Positions 27,007 through 37,151 of a stretch of DNA of 64,000 nt are shown one piece after another; positions within the stretch are counted from its first letter, which is position 1; the number at the start of each line of letters is the position of its first letter. Source of the stretch: Vibrio sp. ES.051 (GTDB lineage: Bacteria; Pseudomonadota; Gammaproteobacteria; Enterobacterales; Vibrionaceae). Location: NCBI RefSeq assembly GCF_002563795.1, contig NZ_PDJL01000004.1, forward strand, positions 434,001 to 498,000, read 5' to 3'. The position numbers and the translations under genes are program-made. The notes beneath the pieces were generated by a model, which saw only the letters and a list, made by a program, of their open reading frames with translations, made no database searches and was not told where the DNA came from.

Positions 27007-27052
27007 AACCCCGAGTTATCTCGGGGTTTTTGTATTCTCGGGGTTTTTGTAT
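27007..27052 (+). terminator. ftsH terminator with 17-bp tandem duplication
   Basis: AACCCCGAG, TTAT loop, CTCGGGGTTTTT is a normal terminator. Its 3' arm and T-run (27019-27035) are repeated exactly at 27036-27052. The second copy ends 2 nt before the folP start codon. Confidence 0.85.
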
Positions 27053-27054
27053 TT

Positions 27055-27885
27055 ATGATAATTACAGCAAATAACAAATCTTTAGACCTTTCTCGTCCAC
27101 ATATCATGGCGATCCTCAATATAACACCAGATTCCTTCTCTGATGGTGGTAAATATAATTCGCTAGAGTTGGCGCTTACCCAAGTGGAAAGAATGGTTAA
27201 TGCCGGCGTAAGCATAATCGATGTTGGTGGCGAGTCGACAAGGCCCGGCGCCCCAGAGGTTTCCTTAGAAGAAGAGTTACAACGTGTGGTACCTGTTATC
27301 AAAGCCATTCGTGAAAAATATGATGTATGGATCTCTGTAGATACGAGTAAAGCTGAAGTTATGCGTCAAGCAATTGATGCTGGTGCGGATTTAATCAACG
27401 ACATTCGAGCTTTGCAAGAGCCTGGTGCTCTCGAAGTCGCAGCAAAAGCAAAACTTCCAATTTGCCTAATGCATATGAAAGGTCAGCCAAGAACCATGCA
27501 GACTAACCCACATTACGATGATTTCATGGAAGATGTATCGACATTCCTAGAAGAGCGTATTGCAGCGTGTGAAGCTGTTGGTATTGATAAAGCGCAACTT
27601 ATTCTCGACCCAGGCTTTGGTTTTGGCAAAACAATAGAGCACAACTATCACATGCTTGCTCACCTTGATAAATTTCATGAGTTTGGCTTGCCAATCTTGG
27701 CTGGGATGTCTCGCAAATCCATGCTTTTCAAGCTATTAGATAAACCTGCAGCGGAGTGCATCAACGCCAGTGTTGTTTGTGCCACTATCGCAGCAATGAA
27801 AGGCGCGCAAATTATCCGAGTTCACGACTTTGAAGAAACCATTGAAGCGATGAAAATTGTTGAAATGACGAAAAGCAATATTTAA
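27055..27885 (+). CDS. folP: Dihydropteroate synthase
   Basis: A 276-residue cytoplasmic TIM-barrel enzyme that joins p-aminobenzoate to dihydropterin pyrophosphate in folate synthesis; the target of sulfonamides. The first pterin motif is [13 protein letters not shown] (about residues 20-32), the second is [11 protein letters not shown], and the C-terminal [12 protein letters not shown] motif is present. The N terminus aligns with E. coli FolP, so the ATG at 27055 is right. There is no good Shine-Dalgarno; the only G-rich stretch belongs to the duplicated terminator arm 11 nt upstream. glmM follows 19 nt later. Confidence 0.95.
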   Translation: MIITANNKSLDLSRPHIMAILNITPDSFSDGGKYNSLELALTQVERMVNAGVSIIDVGGESTRPGAPEVSLEEELQRVVPVIKAIREKYDVWISVDTSKAEVMRQAIDAGADLINDIRALQEPGALEVAAKAKLPICLMHMKGQPRTMQTNPHYDDFMEDVSTFLEERIAACEAVGIDKAQLILDPGFGFGKTIEHNYHMLAHLDKFHEFGLPILAGMSRKSMLFKLLDKPAAECINASVVCATIAAMKGAQIIRVHDFEETIEAMKIVEMTKSNI

Positions 27886-27904
27886 AAATAACAAAGGAAA
27901 GTTT

Positions 27905-29245
27905 ATGTCGAATAAAAGACGTTACTTTGGTACTGATGGTGTGCGTGGTAAAGTTGGACAATATCCAATCACGCCAGACTTTGTACTTAAACTTGGCTGG
28001 GCGGCTGGTCGTGTACTAGCAAAACAAGGCACAAAAAAAGTTATTATCGGTAAAGATACGCGTATTTCCGGCTACATGCTTGAATCTGCACTAGAAGCTG
28101 GCTTGGCTGCTGCTGGCCTTAAAGCCACTTTTACCGGACCAATGCCAACGCCTGCAGTGGCCTATTTAACTCAGACTTTCCGTGCAGAAGCTGGGATTGT
28201 TATTTCAGCATCACACAACCCGTATTACGATAATGGTATCAAGTTCTTCTCTTCTGAAGGCACGAAATTACCTGATGATATCGAGTTGGCGATCGAAGCA
28301 GAACTAGATAAAGAAATTGAATGTGTTGAGTCTGCAGAGCTTGGTAAAGCAACTCGTCTAAATGACGCTGCAGGCCGTTACATCGAATTTTGTAAAAGTA
28401 CTTTTCCATCTGAATTGAGTCTTGCTAACTTTAAAATCGTGGTAGATTGTGCGCATGGTGCAACGTACCACATTGCTCCAAATGTCTTCAAAGAGCTTGG
28501 CGCAGAAGTTATTGCAATGGGCGTAGAGCCTAACGGCATCAACATTAATGAAGAAGTGGGCGCAACAGATGTTCGTGCACTTCAAAAGCGTGTTGTTGAA
28601 GAGCAAGCGCACCTTGGTTTAGCATTTGATGGTGATGGTGACCGTATTATTATGGTCGACCACCTTGGCAACAAAGTCGATGGTGACCAAATTGCTTACA
28701 TTATTGCTCGTGATGCTCTTCGTCGTGGCGAGCTAAAGGGTGGTGTAGTTGGTACGTTGATGACTAACTTGGGCATGGAAAATGGTTTAAAGCAGCTAGG
28801 CATTCCGTTTGTACGTGCCGCTGTTGGTGACCGTTATGTCATGGAACAACTGTTAGAAAAAGGCTGGAAAATTGGCGCTGAAAACTCAGGCCATGTGATC
28901 TTATTAGATAAAGTCACCACGGGTGATGCGATCGTTGCAGCACTGCAAGTGCTTGCTTCTGTGGTTGGCAGTGATATGTCTTTGCATGAACTATCGCAAG
29001 GCATGACGTTGTATCCTCAGATTCTAGAAAATGTCCGCTTTGCAGGGGAAAGCAATCCTCTTGAAGCTCAAGCGGTACTCAATGCCGTCGCCGAAGTAGA
29101 AGCTACGCTGGGCGATAAAGGACGTGTATTGCTGCGTAAATCTGGCACAGAGCCTTTGATTCGCGTTATGGTGGAAGGTGAAGATGGCGAGTTAGTTCAA
29201 AGCTCTGCACTGAAAATCGCCGAAGCGGTAAAAGCAAGTTGCTAA
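27905..29245 (+). CDS. glmM: Phosphoglucosamine mutase
   Basis: A 446-residue cytoplasmic enzyme that converts glucosamine-6-phosphate to glucosamine-1-phosphate for peptidoglycan and LPS precursors. The phosphoserine loop is [16 protein letters not shown] (Ser about 102). The metal loop is DGDGDR (about 242). The sugar-binding GAENSGH and the phosphate-binding [12 protein letters not shown] are present. AAAGGAA precedes the ATG. It is co-directional with folP as in E. coli. Confidence 0.96.
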   Translation: MSNKRRYFGTDGVRGKVGQYPITPDFVLKLGWAAGRVLAKQGTKKVIIGKDTRISGYMLESALEAGLAAAGLKATFTGPMPTPAVAYLTQTFRAEAGIVISASHNPYYDNGIKFFSSEGTKLPDDIELAIEAELDKEIECVESAELGKATRLNDAAGRYIEFCKSTFPSELSLANFKIVVDCAHGATYHIAPNVFKELGAEVIAMGVEPNGININEEVGATDVRALQKRVVEEQAHLGLAFDGDGDRIIMVDHLGNKVDGDQIAYIIARDALRRGELKGGVVGTLMTNLGMENGLKQLGIPFVRAAVGDRYVMEQLLEKGWKIGAENSGHVILLDKVTTGDAIVAALQVLASVVGSDMSLHELSQGMTLYPQILENVRFAGESNPLEAQAVLNAVAEVEATLGDKGRVLLRKSGTEPLIRVMVEGEDGELVQSSALKIAEAVKASC

Positions 29246-29272
29246 TCATTGCTTCAATGTGTTTAGTGAAAG

Positions 29273-29297
29273 AAAGGGCACCCTTTGCCCTTTTTTT
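29273..29297 (+). terminator. glmM terminator
   Basis: AAAGGGCA, 5-nt loop, TGCCC followed by seven or more T, 27 nt after the glmM stop. Confidence 0.9.
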
Positions 29298-29339
29298 GAG
29301 CGCTTAACGGATTGGTGCTGATTTTTTATTAATTTTTCC

Positions 29340-29390
29340 TTGTCAGCGTAACTGGCTTTCGCTAATATTGCCCCGCCTCCCGTTAGGAGG
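29340..29390 (+). promoter_or_regulatory. Sigma-70 promoter and leader hairpin of secG
   Basis: TTGTCA (29340-29345), 17-bp spacer, TAATAT (29363-29368), a near-consensus promoter. Just downstream is a perfect CCTCC/GGAGG hairpin (29376-29390). The GGAGG is not the secG ribosome site, which lies about 70 nt further on. Confidence 0.75.
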
Positions 29391-29466
29391 TCGCTAGCTT
29401 TGTTCGTGAACGCTATTACAGTTTAGAACGGCGCTGGCTCAACAATTTGGAACATAGGTGGAAAAA

Positions 29467-29805
29467 ATGTTTTCAGTTCTACTTGTGGTTTACCTGTTGG
29501 CAGCGCTTGGTGTAATTGGCCTTGTGTTGATTCAACAAGGTAAAGGCGCAGATATGGGAGCCTCGTTCGGTGCAGGTGCCTCAAACACAGTGTTTGGTGC
29601 TGGTGGCTCAAGTAACTTTTTAACCCGAACAACTGCTATTTTAGCAACCGTATTTTTTATCGTTAGCTTACTACTTGGTCGAATGTCAACACACAAGATC
29701 GAGTCACAATGGGTAGACCCAACATTAGGTCAACCAGTTGTAGAAGAAGTTAAGGATGCAGCGAGCGAAGTTCCAGCCCCGGCGGGTGATGAAATTCCTC
29801 AATAA
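29467..29805 (+). CDS. secG: Preprotein translocase subunit SecG
   Basis: A 112-residue inner-membrane subunit of SecYEG. Two spans (about 3-23 and 53-72) flank the family's conserved loop QQGKGADMGASFGAG. The C-terminal tail is acidic and proline-rich. I start at the ATG at 29467 (MFSVLLVVYLL), with AGGTGG upstream, rather than the GTG nine nt earlier that overlaps that site. It is followed by two tRNA genes. Confidence 0.93.
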   Translation: MFSVLLVVYLLAALGVIGLVLIQQGKGADMGASFGAGASNTVFGAGGSSNFLTRTTAILATVFFIVSLLLGRMSTHKIESQWVDPTLGQPVVEEVKDAASEVPAPAGDEIPQ

Positions 29806-29821
29806 GCTGTAAGGTTTTGAT

Positions 29822-29905
29822 GCCGAGATGGTGAAATTGGTAGACACGCTAGCATGAGGTGCTAGTGCCTTAGGTGTGAGGGTTCGAGTCCCTCTCTCGG
29901 CACCA
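29822..29905 (+). tRNA. tRNA-Leu (GAG)
   Basis: Acceptor arms GCCGAGA and TCTCGGC, encoded CCA end, T-arm GTTCGAGTC. The anticodon stem CTAGC/GCTAG encloses the loop ATGAGGT, giving anticodon GAG. The long variable region is typical of class II Leu tRNAs. It follows secG by 16 nt and may be cotranscribed with it. Confidence 0.95.
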
Positions 29906-29918
29906 TTTATTTACAAAC

Positions 29919-29946
29919 TTGTAAATCACTTGTTTGAGAGTATAAT
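29919..29946 (+). promoter_or_regulatory. Promoter of the tRNA-fMet-rimP-nusA operon
   Basis: TTGTAA (29919-29924), 16-bp spacer, consensus TATAAT (29941-29946), placed 15 nt before the mature tRNA. It matches the location of the metY promoter in E. coli. Confidence 0.75.
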
Positions 29947-29961
29947 GCTCAGCAAGTCGGA

Positions 29962-30038
<77 letters not shown>

Positions 30039-30260
30039 ATCTCTTTCTTTAAATAAGAAATTGCAGATTGGCAAGTTTGCGTAGTGCTAACCACGCTACG
30101 AGTTAAGAAAAGTATTTCTACTATTCTTAACGTATCAGGGTCCAGCAGCATAAACCCCGACTATCGGGGTTTTTTGTTATCTGAGTTTTGAAAATACTCA
30201 GGTACTGCTTGGTTTTTTGATTGGGCTCTGAGCCCTTTTTTTGTTTCTGGAGTGGTTTAA
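30039..30260 (+). promoter_or_regulatory. rimP leader with stem-loops and two terminators
   Basis: Stem GTTAAGAA/TTCTTAAC (about 30102-30131). Terminator-like CCCCGA/TCGGGG plus T6 at 30152-30176. Stem CTGAG/CTCAG at 30181-30201. Second terminator GGGCT/AGCCC plus T7 at 30223-30242. The operon must read through or antiterminate these; NusA feedback on this leader is known in E. coli, and its action here is inferred. Confidence 0.65.
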
Positions 30261-30716
30261 ATGACTGGTTTAGAAAAACAACTTACTGAAATGCTTGAAG
30301 CGCCGGTTGCGGCATCAGGTTATGAGTTGGTTGGATTAGAATTCATTCGTGCAGGCGCGCATTCAACGTTACGTATCTATATCGACCATGAAAATGGCAT
30401 CAATGTGGACGACTGTGCAGAAGTTAGCCACCAAGTAAGTGCGGTTTTAGATGTTGAAGATCCAATTTCTGTTGCTTACAGCCTAGAAGTGTCTTCTCCA
30501 GGTTTAGAAAGACCACTTTTTAAAGCAGCACATTACGAGCAATTTATTGGTCACGAGGTCAGCATCGTATTGAAAATGGCTGTAGCAAACCGTCGTAAGT
30601 GGAGCGGTATTATCCACAGTGTTGATGGTGAAGCAGTAACTATTACTGTTGAAGGTCAACAAGAAGAGTTTGCTTTAAGTAACATTTCAAAAGCTAACCT
30701 GATCCCTAAATTTTAG
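30261..30716 (+). CDS. rimP: Ribosome maturation factor RimP
   Basis: A 151-residue cytoplasmic protein needed for 30S subunit maturation. The N-terminal alpha/beta domain contains [22 protein letters not shown], and [10 protein letters not shown] leads into an SH3-like C-terminal domain. TGGAG upstream of the ATG at 30261 supports the start. It is the first protein gene of the nusA operon, with nusA 36 nt downstream. Confidence 0.95.
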   Translation: MTGLEKQLTEMLEAPVAASGYELVGLEFIRAGAHSTLRIYIDHENGINVDDCAEVSHQVSAVLDVEDPISVAYSLEVSSPGLERPLFKAAHYEQFIGHEVSIVLKMAVANRRKWSGIIHSVDGEAVTITVEGQQEEFALSNISKANLIPKF

Positions 30717-30752
30717 TTCCCTAAAAAAGTTTAAGCTTAGAGGCTAAATATA

Positions 30753-32240
30753 ATGAGTAAAGAAATTTTAGCGGTAGCAGAAGCGGTATCGAACGAAAAA
30801 GCGGTACCTCGTGAGCGTATTTTTGAGGCTCTTGAGATTGCTTTAGCAACTTCTACAAAGAAAAAATACGAAATCGAAATCGACGTACGTGTTGCTATTG
30901 ACCGTAAAACAGGTGAGTTCGTAACCTACCGTCGTTGGTTAGTAGTAGACGAAGTTGAAAACCCAACGAAAGAAATCTCGCTAGAAGCGGCGCAATATGA
31001 CGATGACTCAATTGAGCTTGGTGATTACTTAGAAGACGAAATCGATTCAGTGACGTTTGACCGTATTACGACTCAAACTGCGAAACAGGTTATCGTACAA
31101 AAAGTTCGTGAAGCTGAGCGTGCACAGATCGTTGAACAGTTCATTGATAACGAAGGTGACCTTATCACTGGTGTTGTTAAAAAAGTGAACCGTGACACTG
31201 TCGTTCTTGATCTTGGTAATAATGCGGAAGCCGTCATCCTACGTGATGACCAGCTTCCTCGTGAAAACTTCCGTCCAGGTGACCGTGTACGTGGTCTTCT
31301 ATACAAAGTTGCTCCTGAAGCGCGTGGTTTTCAACTATTCATCACTCGTTCAAAGCCTGAAATGCTGGCTGAATTGTTCCGTGTTGAAGTGCCTGAAATT
31401 GCAGAAGATATCATCGAGCTTAAAGGGGCGGCCCGAGATCCTGGTTCTCGTGCAAAGATCGCTGTAAAGACTAACGACAAGCGTATTGATCCTGTTGGTG
31501 CATGTGTTGGTATGCGTGGGGCTCGTGTACAAGCAGTTTCTAGTGAACTGGGTGGTGAGCGTATTGATATCGTGCTTTGGGACGATAACCCAGCACAATT
31601 TGTTATCAATGCAATGGCCCCTGCAGATGTTGCCTCTATCATCGTTGATGAAGATGCGCACTCCATGGACATCGCGGTAGAAGCTGACAACCTAGCTCAA
31701 GCAATTGGCCGTAATGGTCAAAACGTTCGCCTTGCTTCGCAATTAACAGGCTGGGAGCTGAATGTTATGACAGTTGCAGATCTTCAGAAAAAACACGCTG
31801 AAGAATCACAAGCATCTATTGAAAACTTCATGAAGTACCTAGATATTGAAGAAGACTTTGCTCAACTACTTGTTGAAGAAGGTTTCTCAACACTAGAAGA
31901 GATTGCATACGTACCGGTTAACGAGTTGCTAGAGATCGATGGTTTGACTGAAGAACTTATCGAAGAGCTACGTGGTCGTGCGAAAAATGCACTAACAACA
32001 ATCGCCCTAGTACAAGAAGAGTCTTTTGAAGGTTTAGAGCCTGCTGAAGACTTACTTGCTCTTGAAAGTCTAGAGCGTGAAATGGCATTTAAATTGGCAG
32101 CGAAAGGTGTAGCAACACTGGAAGATCTTGCTGAGCAAGGTATTGACGATTTAGAAGGTATCGAAGGCCTGACCGAAGAACGTGCAGGTGAGCTAATTAT
32201 GGCCGCACGTAACATCTGTTGGTTCGGCGAAGAAGCATAA
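30753..32240 (+). CDS. nusA: Transcription termination/antitermination factor NusA
   Basis: A 495-residue RNA polymerase-associated factor affecting pausing, termination and antitermination. In order: an N-terminal polymerase-binding domain (1-125), S1 (about 135-200), two KH domains ([19 protein letters not shown] and [15 protein letters not shown]), and two acidic C-terminal repeats (about 360-425 and 435-495) with the helix-hairpin-helix-like pattern, as in gammaproteobacterial NusA. The strong SD of infB begins just after the stop codon. Confidence 0.96.
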   Translation: MSKEILAVAEAVSNEKAVPRERIFEALEIALATSTKKKYEIEIDVRVAIDRKTGEFVTYRRWLVVDEVENPTKEISLEAAQYDDDSIELGDYLEDEIDSVTFDRITTQTAKQVIVQKVREAERAQIVEQFIDNEGDLITGVVKKVNRDTVVLDLGNNAEAVILRDDQLPRENFRPGDRVRGLLYKVAPEARGFQLFITRSKPEMLAELFRVEVPEIAEDIIELKGAARDPGSRAKIAVKTNDKRIDPVGACVGMRGARVQAVSSELGGERIDIVLWDDNPAQFVINAMAPADVASIIVDEDAHSMDIAVEADNLAQAIGRNGQNVRLASQLTGWELNVMTVADLQKKHAEESQASIENFMKYLDIEEDFAQLLVEEGFSTLEEIAYVPVNELLEIDGLTEELIEELRGRAKNALTTIALVQEESFEGLEPAEDLLALESLEREMAFKLAAKGVATLEDLAEQGIDDLEGIEGLTEERAGELIMAARNICWFGEEA

Positions 32241-32262
32241 TTTCGGCAAGGAGGAAGCGGGC

Positions 32263-34968
32263 ATGACACAATTAACAGTTAAAGCACTGAGTGATGAGAT
32301 TGGTACGCCAGTCGACCGCTTGATTGAACAACTTGCTGACGCTGGCATTAAAAAGGCGAGCTCTGACAATGTTACAGATGAAGAGAAGCAAAAGCTTCTC
32401 TCTCATCTCAAGAAAGAACACGGTGATAAATCTGGTGATTCAGAGCCGACTCGCCTTACGCTACAGCGTAAAACTCGCAGCACACTCAGTGTAAATGCGG
32501 GTGGCGGGAAGAGTAAGGATGTTCAAGTTGAGGTGCGCAAAAAACGTACATACGTAAAGCGCAGCACAATTGAGGATGAAGCGAAACGTGAAGCTGAAGA
32601 AGCAGCACAACGTGAAGCAGAAGAAGCAGCAAAACGTGCAGCTGAAGAAGCAGCAAAACGTGAAGCTGAAGAAGCTGTAAAACGTGCGGCTGAAGAATCA
32701 GCAAAACGTGACGCTGAAGAAAAAGCGAAACGTGAAGCTGCAGAAAAAGCGAAACGAGACGTAGATACGAATGCACAACGTGATGCTGGTAAAAAAGCAC
32801 AACGTAATGCTGAAGAGAAAATTAAGCAAGAAGCAGCGCGAAAAGAGGCCGACGAGCTTAAACGTCGTCAGGAAGAAGAAGCTAAGCGTAAGGCTGAAGA
32901 GGAAAGTCAGCGCAAGCTTGAAGAAGCTCGCGAATTGGCTGAAAAGAATAAAGAGCGTTGGTCTGCTGCAGAAGAGAAAAAGGGTGATATGGAAAATACA
33001 GATTACCATGTAACGACTTCACAATACGCACGTGAAGCCGAAGATGAAGCAGATCGCAAAGTAGAAGCTGGTCGTCGTAAGAAGAAAAAACCTTCAGGTA
33101 GAGATGATAAAACACGCGGTGGTCGTAACCAACGCGGTGGAAGAGGTCGTAAAGGCAAACTTGCTAAACCGAGCTCAATGCAGCATGGCTTTGATAAGTC
33201 AGCAACGGTTGCTAAACAAGACGTTGTGATTGGCGAGACAATTGTATTATCAGAACTTGCTAACAAGATGTCGGTTAAAGCGACTGAAGTTATCAAAGTA
33301 ATGATGAAGATGGGCGCAATGGCGACTATCAACCAAGTTATCGACCAAGAAACCGCGCAACTCGTGGCTGAAGAAATGGGTCACAAAGCCGTTCTTCGTA
33401 AAGAGAATGAACTGGAAGAAGCGGTGTTGTCTGATCGTGACGTTAACGCGGAAGCTGTTCCTCGTGCTCCAGTCGTGACTATTATGGGTCACGTTGATCA
33501 TGGTAAAACGTCAACACTCGACTATATCCGTCGTACACACGTTGCATCAGGCGAAGCCGGTGGTATTACACAGCACATAGGTGCATACCACGTTGAAACT
33601 GGTAACGGCATGATTACTTTCCTTGATACTCCTGGACACGCGGCGTTTACCGCGATGCGTGCTCGTGGTGCTCAAGCGACAGATATCGTTGTTCTTGTTG
33701 TTGCAGCAGATGATGGTGTAATGCCACAAACAGTTGAAGCCATCCAGCACGCAAAAGCAGCAGGTGTTCCTTTGATTGTTGCTGTAAACAAAATTGATAA
33801 AGAAGGTGCGAACCCAGATAACGTTAAGAATGAGCTTGCTCAATACAACGTCATCCCTGAAGAGTGGGGCGGTGAGAACATATTCGTTCACATCTCTGCG
33901 AAGCAGGGCACAAACATCGATGGTCTTCTAGAAGCAATCCTTCTTCAGTCTGAAGTTCTTGAACTTAAAGCTGTGGAAGAAGGCATGGCAACTGGTGTTG
34001 TGGTTGAGTCTCGCCTAGATAAAGGTCGTGGTCCCGTTGCAACCGTCCTTGTTCAATCAGGCACGCTGAACAAAGGCGATATCGTTCTTTGTGGACAAGA
34101 ATACGGTCGTGTTCGTGCAATGCGTGATGAATTAGGTCAAGAAATCACACAAGCTGGCCCTTCAATACCGGTAGAGATCCTGGGTCTTTCAGGTGTGCCT
34201 TCTTCAGGTGATGAAGTGACGGTTGTACGTGATGAACGTAAAGCGCGTGAAGTTGCAAACTACCGTGCTGGTAAGTTCCGTGACGTGAAACTTGCTCGTC
34301 AACAGAAGTCGAAACTAGAGAACATGTTCTCTAACATGGCGGCTGGGGAAGTTGCTGAGCTTAACGTGGTATTGAAAGCAGACGTTCAAGGCTCTGTAGA
34401 AGCGATTGCAGACTCGTTGGTGAAACTATCAACTGACGAAGTTAAAGTGAACATTGTTGGTTCTGGTGTTGGCGGTATTACTGAGACAGATGTAGTGCTT
34501 GCAGAAGCATCTAATGCGATTATTCTTGGCTTTAACGTACGTGCTGACGCATCAGCTCGCCGTGCAGTTGAAACGGCAGCGGTTGACCTGCGTTACTACT
34601 CAATCATTTACCAATTGATTGACGAAGTGAAACAGGCGATGGGCGGTATGCTTGCTCCTGAATTCAAGCAAGAGATCATTGGTCTTGCTCAAGTACGTGA
34701 CGTATTTAAGTCACCGAAATTGGGTGCAATTGCCGGTTGTATGGTTACTGAAGGCGTGATCAAGCGTAACAGCCCAATCCGTGTACTACGTGATAACGTT
34801 GTTATTTATGAAGGTGAACTAGAGTCACTTCGTCGCTTTAAAGATGACGTTCAAGAAGTTAAGAGTGGCTACGAGTGTGGTATTGGCGTTAAGAACTACA
34901 ATGACGTTCGCGTTGGTGACCAAATCGAAGTGTTTGAAATCATTGAGATTAAACGTACTCTAGACTAA
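32263..34968 (+). CDS. infB: Translation initiation factor IF-2
   Basis: A 901-residue GTPase that brings fMet-tRNA to the 30S subunit and joins the subunits. The N-terminal IF2N domain (1-50) is followed by a long charged linker with eleven 8-residue repeats (about 107-194), a basic RGGRGRKGK stretch and a second IF2N domain. The G domain has G1 GHVDHGKT (about residue 408), DTPGH and NKID. Domains II to IV end in IEIKRTLD. The AAGGAGG ribosome site is very strong. In-frame ATG 32989 (MENTDYHV) after AAGGGTGAT could give a shorter form, as is known for E. coli IF2; here it is speculative. Confidence 0.96.
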   Translation: MTQLTVKALSDEIGTPVDRLIEQLADAGIKKASSDNVTDEEKQKLLSHLKKEHGDKSGDSEPTRLTLQRKTRSTLSVNAGGGKSKDVQVEVRKKRTYVKRSTIEDEAKREAEEAAQREAEEAAKRAAEEAAKREAEEAVKRAAEESAKRDAEEKAKREAAEKAKRDVDTNAQRDAGKKAQRNAEEKIKQEAARKEADELKRRQEEEAKRKAEEESQRKLEEARELAEKNKERWSAAEEKKGDMENTDYHVTTSQYAREAEDEADRKVEAGRRKKKKPSGRDDKTRGGRNQRGGRGRKGKLAKPSSMQHGFDKSATVAKQDVVIGETIVLSELANKMSVKATEVIKVMMKMGAMATINQVIDQETAQLVAEEMGHKAVLRKENELEEAVLSDRDVNAEAVPRAPVVTIMGHVDHGKTSTLDYIRRTHVASGEAGGITQHIGAYHVETGNGMITFLDTPGHAAFTAMRARGAQATDIVVLVVAADDGVMPQTVEAIQHAKAAGVPLIVAVNKIDKEGANPDNVKNELAQYNVIPEEWGGENIFVHISAKQGTNIDGLLEAILLQSEVLELKAVEEGMATGVVVESRLDKGRGPVATVLVQSGTLNKGDIVLCGQEYGRVRAMRDELGQEITQAGPSIPVEILGLSGVPSSGDEVTVVRDERKAREVANYRAGKFRDVKLARQQKSKLENMFSNMAAGEVAELNVVLKADVQGSVEAIADSLVKLSTDEVKVNIVGSGVGGITETDVVLAEASNAIILGFNVRADASARRAVETAAVDLRYYSIIYQLIDEVKQAMGGMLAPEFKQEIIGLAQVRDVFKSPKLGAIAGCMVTEGVIKRNSPIRVLRDNVVIYEGELESLRRFKDDVQEVKSGYECGIGVKNYNDVRVGDQIEVFEIIEIKRTLD
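32581..32844 (+). repeat. Eleven imperfect 24-nt tandem repeats within infB
   Basis: Repeated codons for [12 protein letters not shown] octapeptides ([40 protein letters not shown] and so on), degenerating toward the 3' end. They encode a highly charged helix in the IF-2 linker. Repeat number is likely to vary between strains. Confidence 0.85.
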
Positions 34969-35025
34969 TGGACTAAAATTACTAATATCGCCTTAGATAA
35001 ATAGTAATTGGTTGCTGAATACACC

Positions 35026-35055
35026 ATGGGGGGCTGGCTTTGACCAACCCCCCAT
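35026..35055 (+). terminator. Strong hairpin between infB and rbfA
   Basis: ATGGGGGG and CCCCCCAT with an inner TGG/CCA pairing and a short loop, followed by TTCTTTC rather than a pure T-run. It may be a partial terminator or an RNase processing site inside the operon. Confidence 0.6.
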
Positions 35056-35078
35056 TCTTTCTATATAAGAGTAAAGGT

Positions 35079-35495
35079 ATGTCAAAAGAATTTAGCCGCA
35101 CGCAGCGCGTTGCACAGCAGCTGCAAAAAGAATTAGCGATGATCCTTCAACGTGAAGTTCGTGATTCACGCCTAGGCATGGTTACGATCTCGGACGTAGA
35201 AGTTTCTCGCGATCTCGCTTACGCAAAAGTATTTGTTACTTTCCTCTGTGTGGGCGAGCAAACGCCAGAATCATGTCTCGCAGCGCTTCGTGAGCATGAA
35301 GTCCATATTCGTATGATGCTAGGTAAACGCATCCGTTTACGTCTAACACCAGAAATCCGTTTCTACTACGACAATACCCTTGTTGAAGGTATGCGTATGT
35401 CTAATCTTGTTTCTGAGGTCGTCAGTGAAGATAAGCGCAGAAAGGAAGATTCTGGTCGTGAAGACGATCAAAAGCAGGATGGAGAAGATAACTAA
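35079..35495 (+). CDS. rbfA: Ribosome-binding factor A
   Basis: A 138-residue cytoplasmic KH-type protein for late 30S maturation and cold adaptation. The start ([20 protein letters not shown]) follows AAAGG 5 nt upstream. A longer in-frame version beginning in the hairpin is not supported. [17 protein letters not shown] is the family core. The C terminus is acidic. Its TAA overlaps the truB ATG by one base (TAATG), implying translational coupling. Confidence 0.95.
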   Translation: MSKEFSRTQRVAQQLQKELAMILQREVRDSRLGMVTISDVEVSRDLAYAKVFVTFLCVGEQTPESCLAALREHEVHIRMMLGKRIRLRLTPEIRFYYDNTLVEGMRMSNLVSEVVSEDKRRKEDSGREDDQKQDGEDN

Positions 35496-36448
35496 TGGCT
35501 CGTCGTCGTAAAGGTCGTCCAATTAATGGCGTTATCCTGTTGGATAAACCAACCGGTATCTCTTCCAATGATGCTCTGCAGAAAGTAAAGCGAATCTACT
35601 TTGCTGAGAAAGCAGGTCATACAGGAGCATTGGACCCATTAGCGACGGGCATGTTGCCAATCTGCTTGGGGGAAGCGACGAAGTTTTCTCAATTCCTTTT
35701 GGATTCTGACAAGCGTTATCGTGTGATAGCGAAACTTGGTGAGCGCACAAATACCTCAGACTCTGACGGCGAAGTTGTTGAAACTCGCCCTGTTGACGTC
35801 AATCAAGAAAAGCTTAAAGTGTGCATTGAGAAGTTTCGTGGTGAGTCTGATCAAGTGCCCTCTATGTTTTCGGCGTTGAAATATCAAGGCAAACCTCTTT
35901 ATGAGTATGCGCGTCAAGGTATTGAAGTACCAAGGGAAGCTCGTAAAATTACGGTGTACGAAATCGTCCTCCATCGTTTTGAGGGGGATGAAGTTGAGAT
36001 GGAAGTGCATTGCTCAAAAGGCACCTACATCCGCACCATTATTGACGACCTTGGTGAAATGCTAGGTTGTGGTGCGCATGTCACCATGCTTCGACGTACT
36101 GGAGTGGCCAAATACCCTTACGATAACATGGTGACGCTTGAACAACTGAATGAGTTGCTAGAGCAGGCGCACCGTGAAGAAAAAACGCCTCGAGAATTGC
36201 TAGATCCGTTGCTTTTACCAATGGATACTGCAGTCGAAGACTTACCTGAAGTGAATTTGGTCCCCGATCTTGCTGATATGGTTCAGCATGGTCAACCAGT
36301 TCAAGTTTTTGGTGCTCCTACAGAAGGCCCTCTTCGCCTGACGATGGGAGAAGAGCGTTTGTTTATTGGTGTTGGTGAGATGAGCGAAGACGGTAAGATT
36401 GCGCCTAAGCGACTGGTCGTTTTTCGTGATGAGGTGACACCCGACTAA
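35495..36448 (+). CDS. truB: tRNA pseudouridine-55 synthase
   Basis: A 317-residue enzyme that makes the universal pseudouridine 55 of tRNAs. The catalytic Asp lies in [12 protein letters not shown] (about residue 48). The [13 protein letters not shown] motif (about 172) follows, with a C-terminal PUA-like domain. It starts on the ATG overlapping the rbfA stop codon. rpsO follows with its own promoter. Confidence 0.96.
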   Translation: MARRRKGRPINGVILLDKPTGISSNDALQKVKRIYFAEKAGHTGALDPLATGMLPICLGEATKFSQFLLDSDKRYRVIAKLGERTNTSDSDGEVVETRPVDVNQEKLKVCIEKFRGESDQVPSMFSALKYQGKPLYEYARQGIEVPREARKITVYEIVLHRFEGDEVEMEVHCSKGTYIRTIIDDLGEMLGCGAHVTMLRRTGVAKYPYDNMVTLEQLNELLEQAHREEKTPRELLDPLLLPMDTAVEDLPEVNLVPDLADMVQHGQPVQVFGAPTEGPLRLTMGEERLFIGVGEMSEDGKIAPKRLVVFRDEVTPD

Positions 36449-36487
36449 ATGATAGGAAATATCGACCTAATTGCCGGTATTTTTATA

Positions 36488-36516
36488 TTGCACGAGATAG
36501 GAAACTTCCCTATAAT
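36488..36516 (+). promoter_or_regulatory. rpsO promoter
   Basis: TTGCAC (36488-36493), 17-bp spacer, consensus TATAAT (36511-36516), 74 nt before the rpsO start, which leaves room for the known type of S15 autoregulatory leader. Confidence 0.8.
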
Positions 36517-36589
36517 TCGCGCTTCTCGTGTCGGCTGAATCAGAGATTGGCTGGCACAAATACTAACTTACTCTTATTAGGAGAGAATG

Positions 36590-36859
36590 ATGTCTCTGAA
36601 TGCAGAAACTAAAGCAGCAATCGTTGCAGATTACGCACAAGGCGAAGGCGACACTGGTTCACCAGAAGTTCAAGTAGCTCTACTTACCGCTTCTATCAAC
36701 CATCTACAAGGTCACTTCAAAGCGCATAAAGGCGATCACCACAGCCGTCGTGGTCTTCTACGCATGGTTTCTCGTCGTCGTAAGCTTCTAGACTACCTAA
36801 AAGGTAAAAATCTAGCTCGCTACCAAGACCTAATCAAACGTCTAGGCCTACGTCGCTAA
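36590..36859 (+). CDS. rpsO: 30S ribosomal protein S15
   Basis: An 89-residue primary-binding protein of the 30S subunit. Family sequence [34 protein letters not shown] is present (quoted segments: [18 protein letters not shown]). Two ATGs are adjacent. I choose 36590 because AGGAG is 6 nt upstream and the product then begins MSLNAETK like E. coli S15; the ATG at 36587 would be too close. In E. coli S15 represses its own translation through a leader pseudoknot. Confidence 0.97.
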   Translation: MSLNAETKAAIVADYAQGEGDTGSPEVQVALLTASINHLQGHFKAHKGDHHSRRGLLRMVSRRRKLLDYLKGKNLARYQDLIKRLGLRR

Positions 36860-36883
36860 TAGCGACCGCATAGCAGTTTGTCT

Positions 36884-36910
36884 AAAAAGGGGCTTTGTGC
36901 CCCTTTTTTG
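36884..36910 (+). terminator. rpsO terminator
   Basis: AAAAAGGGGC, 5-nt loop, GCCCCTTTTTT, 25 nt after rpsO. Some read-through into pnp is usual in relatives. Confidence 0.9.
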
Positions 36911-36944
36911 TTGCCTAAATTTAGCCAAATCCGACTAATGCCGT

Positions 36945-37151
36945 TATAATACTGGCGGCTAAATCTCGTAAGAGATTTCCACAAAAAGCTCATTGCATTA
37001 CAGTCAACCACGTCGACCAAAAGGTCGCGACTATTCAAAAGGAATTTTCGAGTTTCTTTTTACTAGTCGCGATTCGTAATGTTTGAGTGTCAATTAACAC
37101 ACTCTAAGATTTCCTTATTTATTAAGGGAAGATTAGAAACAAGGAATAATA
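36945..37151 (+). promoter_or_regulatory. pnp promoter and RNase III-type leader stem
   Basis: A TATAAT at 36945-36950 (weak -35) is followed by stem AAATCTC/GAGATTT at 36960-36977. A long stem then pairs TCGCGACTA (37025-37033) with TAGTCGCGA (37064-37072), with inner AAAAGGAA/TTTCTTTT pairing. In E. coli a comparable stem is cut by RNase III and PNPase, giving autocontrol of pnp. The same mechanism is inferred here. Confidence 0.7.

Noticed and set aside
32486..32800. Antisense ORF rich in Leu/His over infB (104 codons)
   Set aside because: It is the reverse complement of the AKREAEEA repeats; the period and composition come from the infB coding repeat, and there is no ribosome site.
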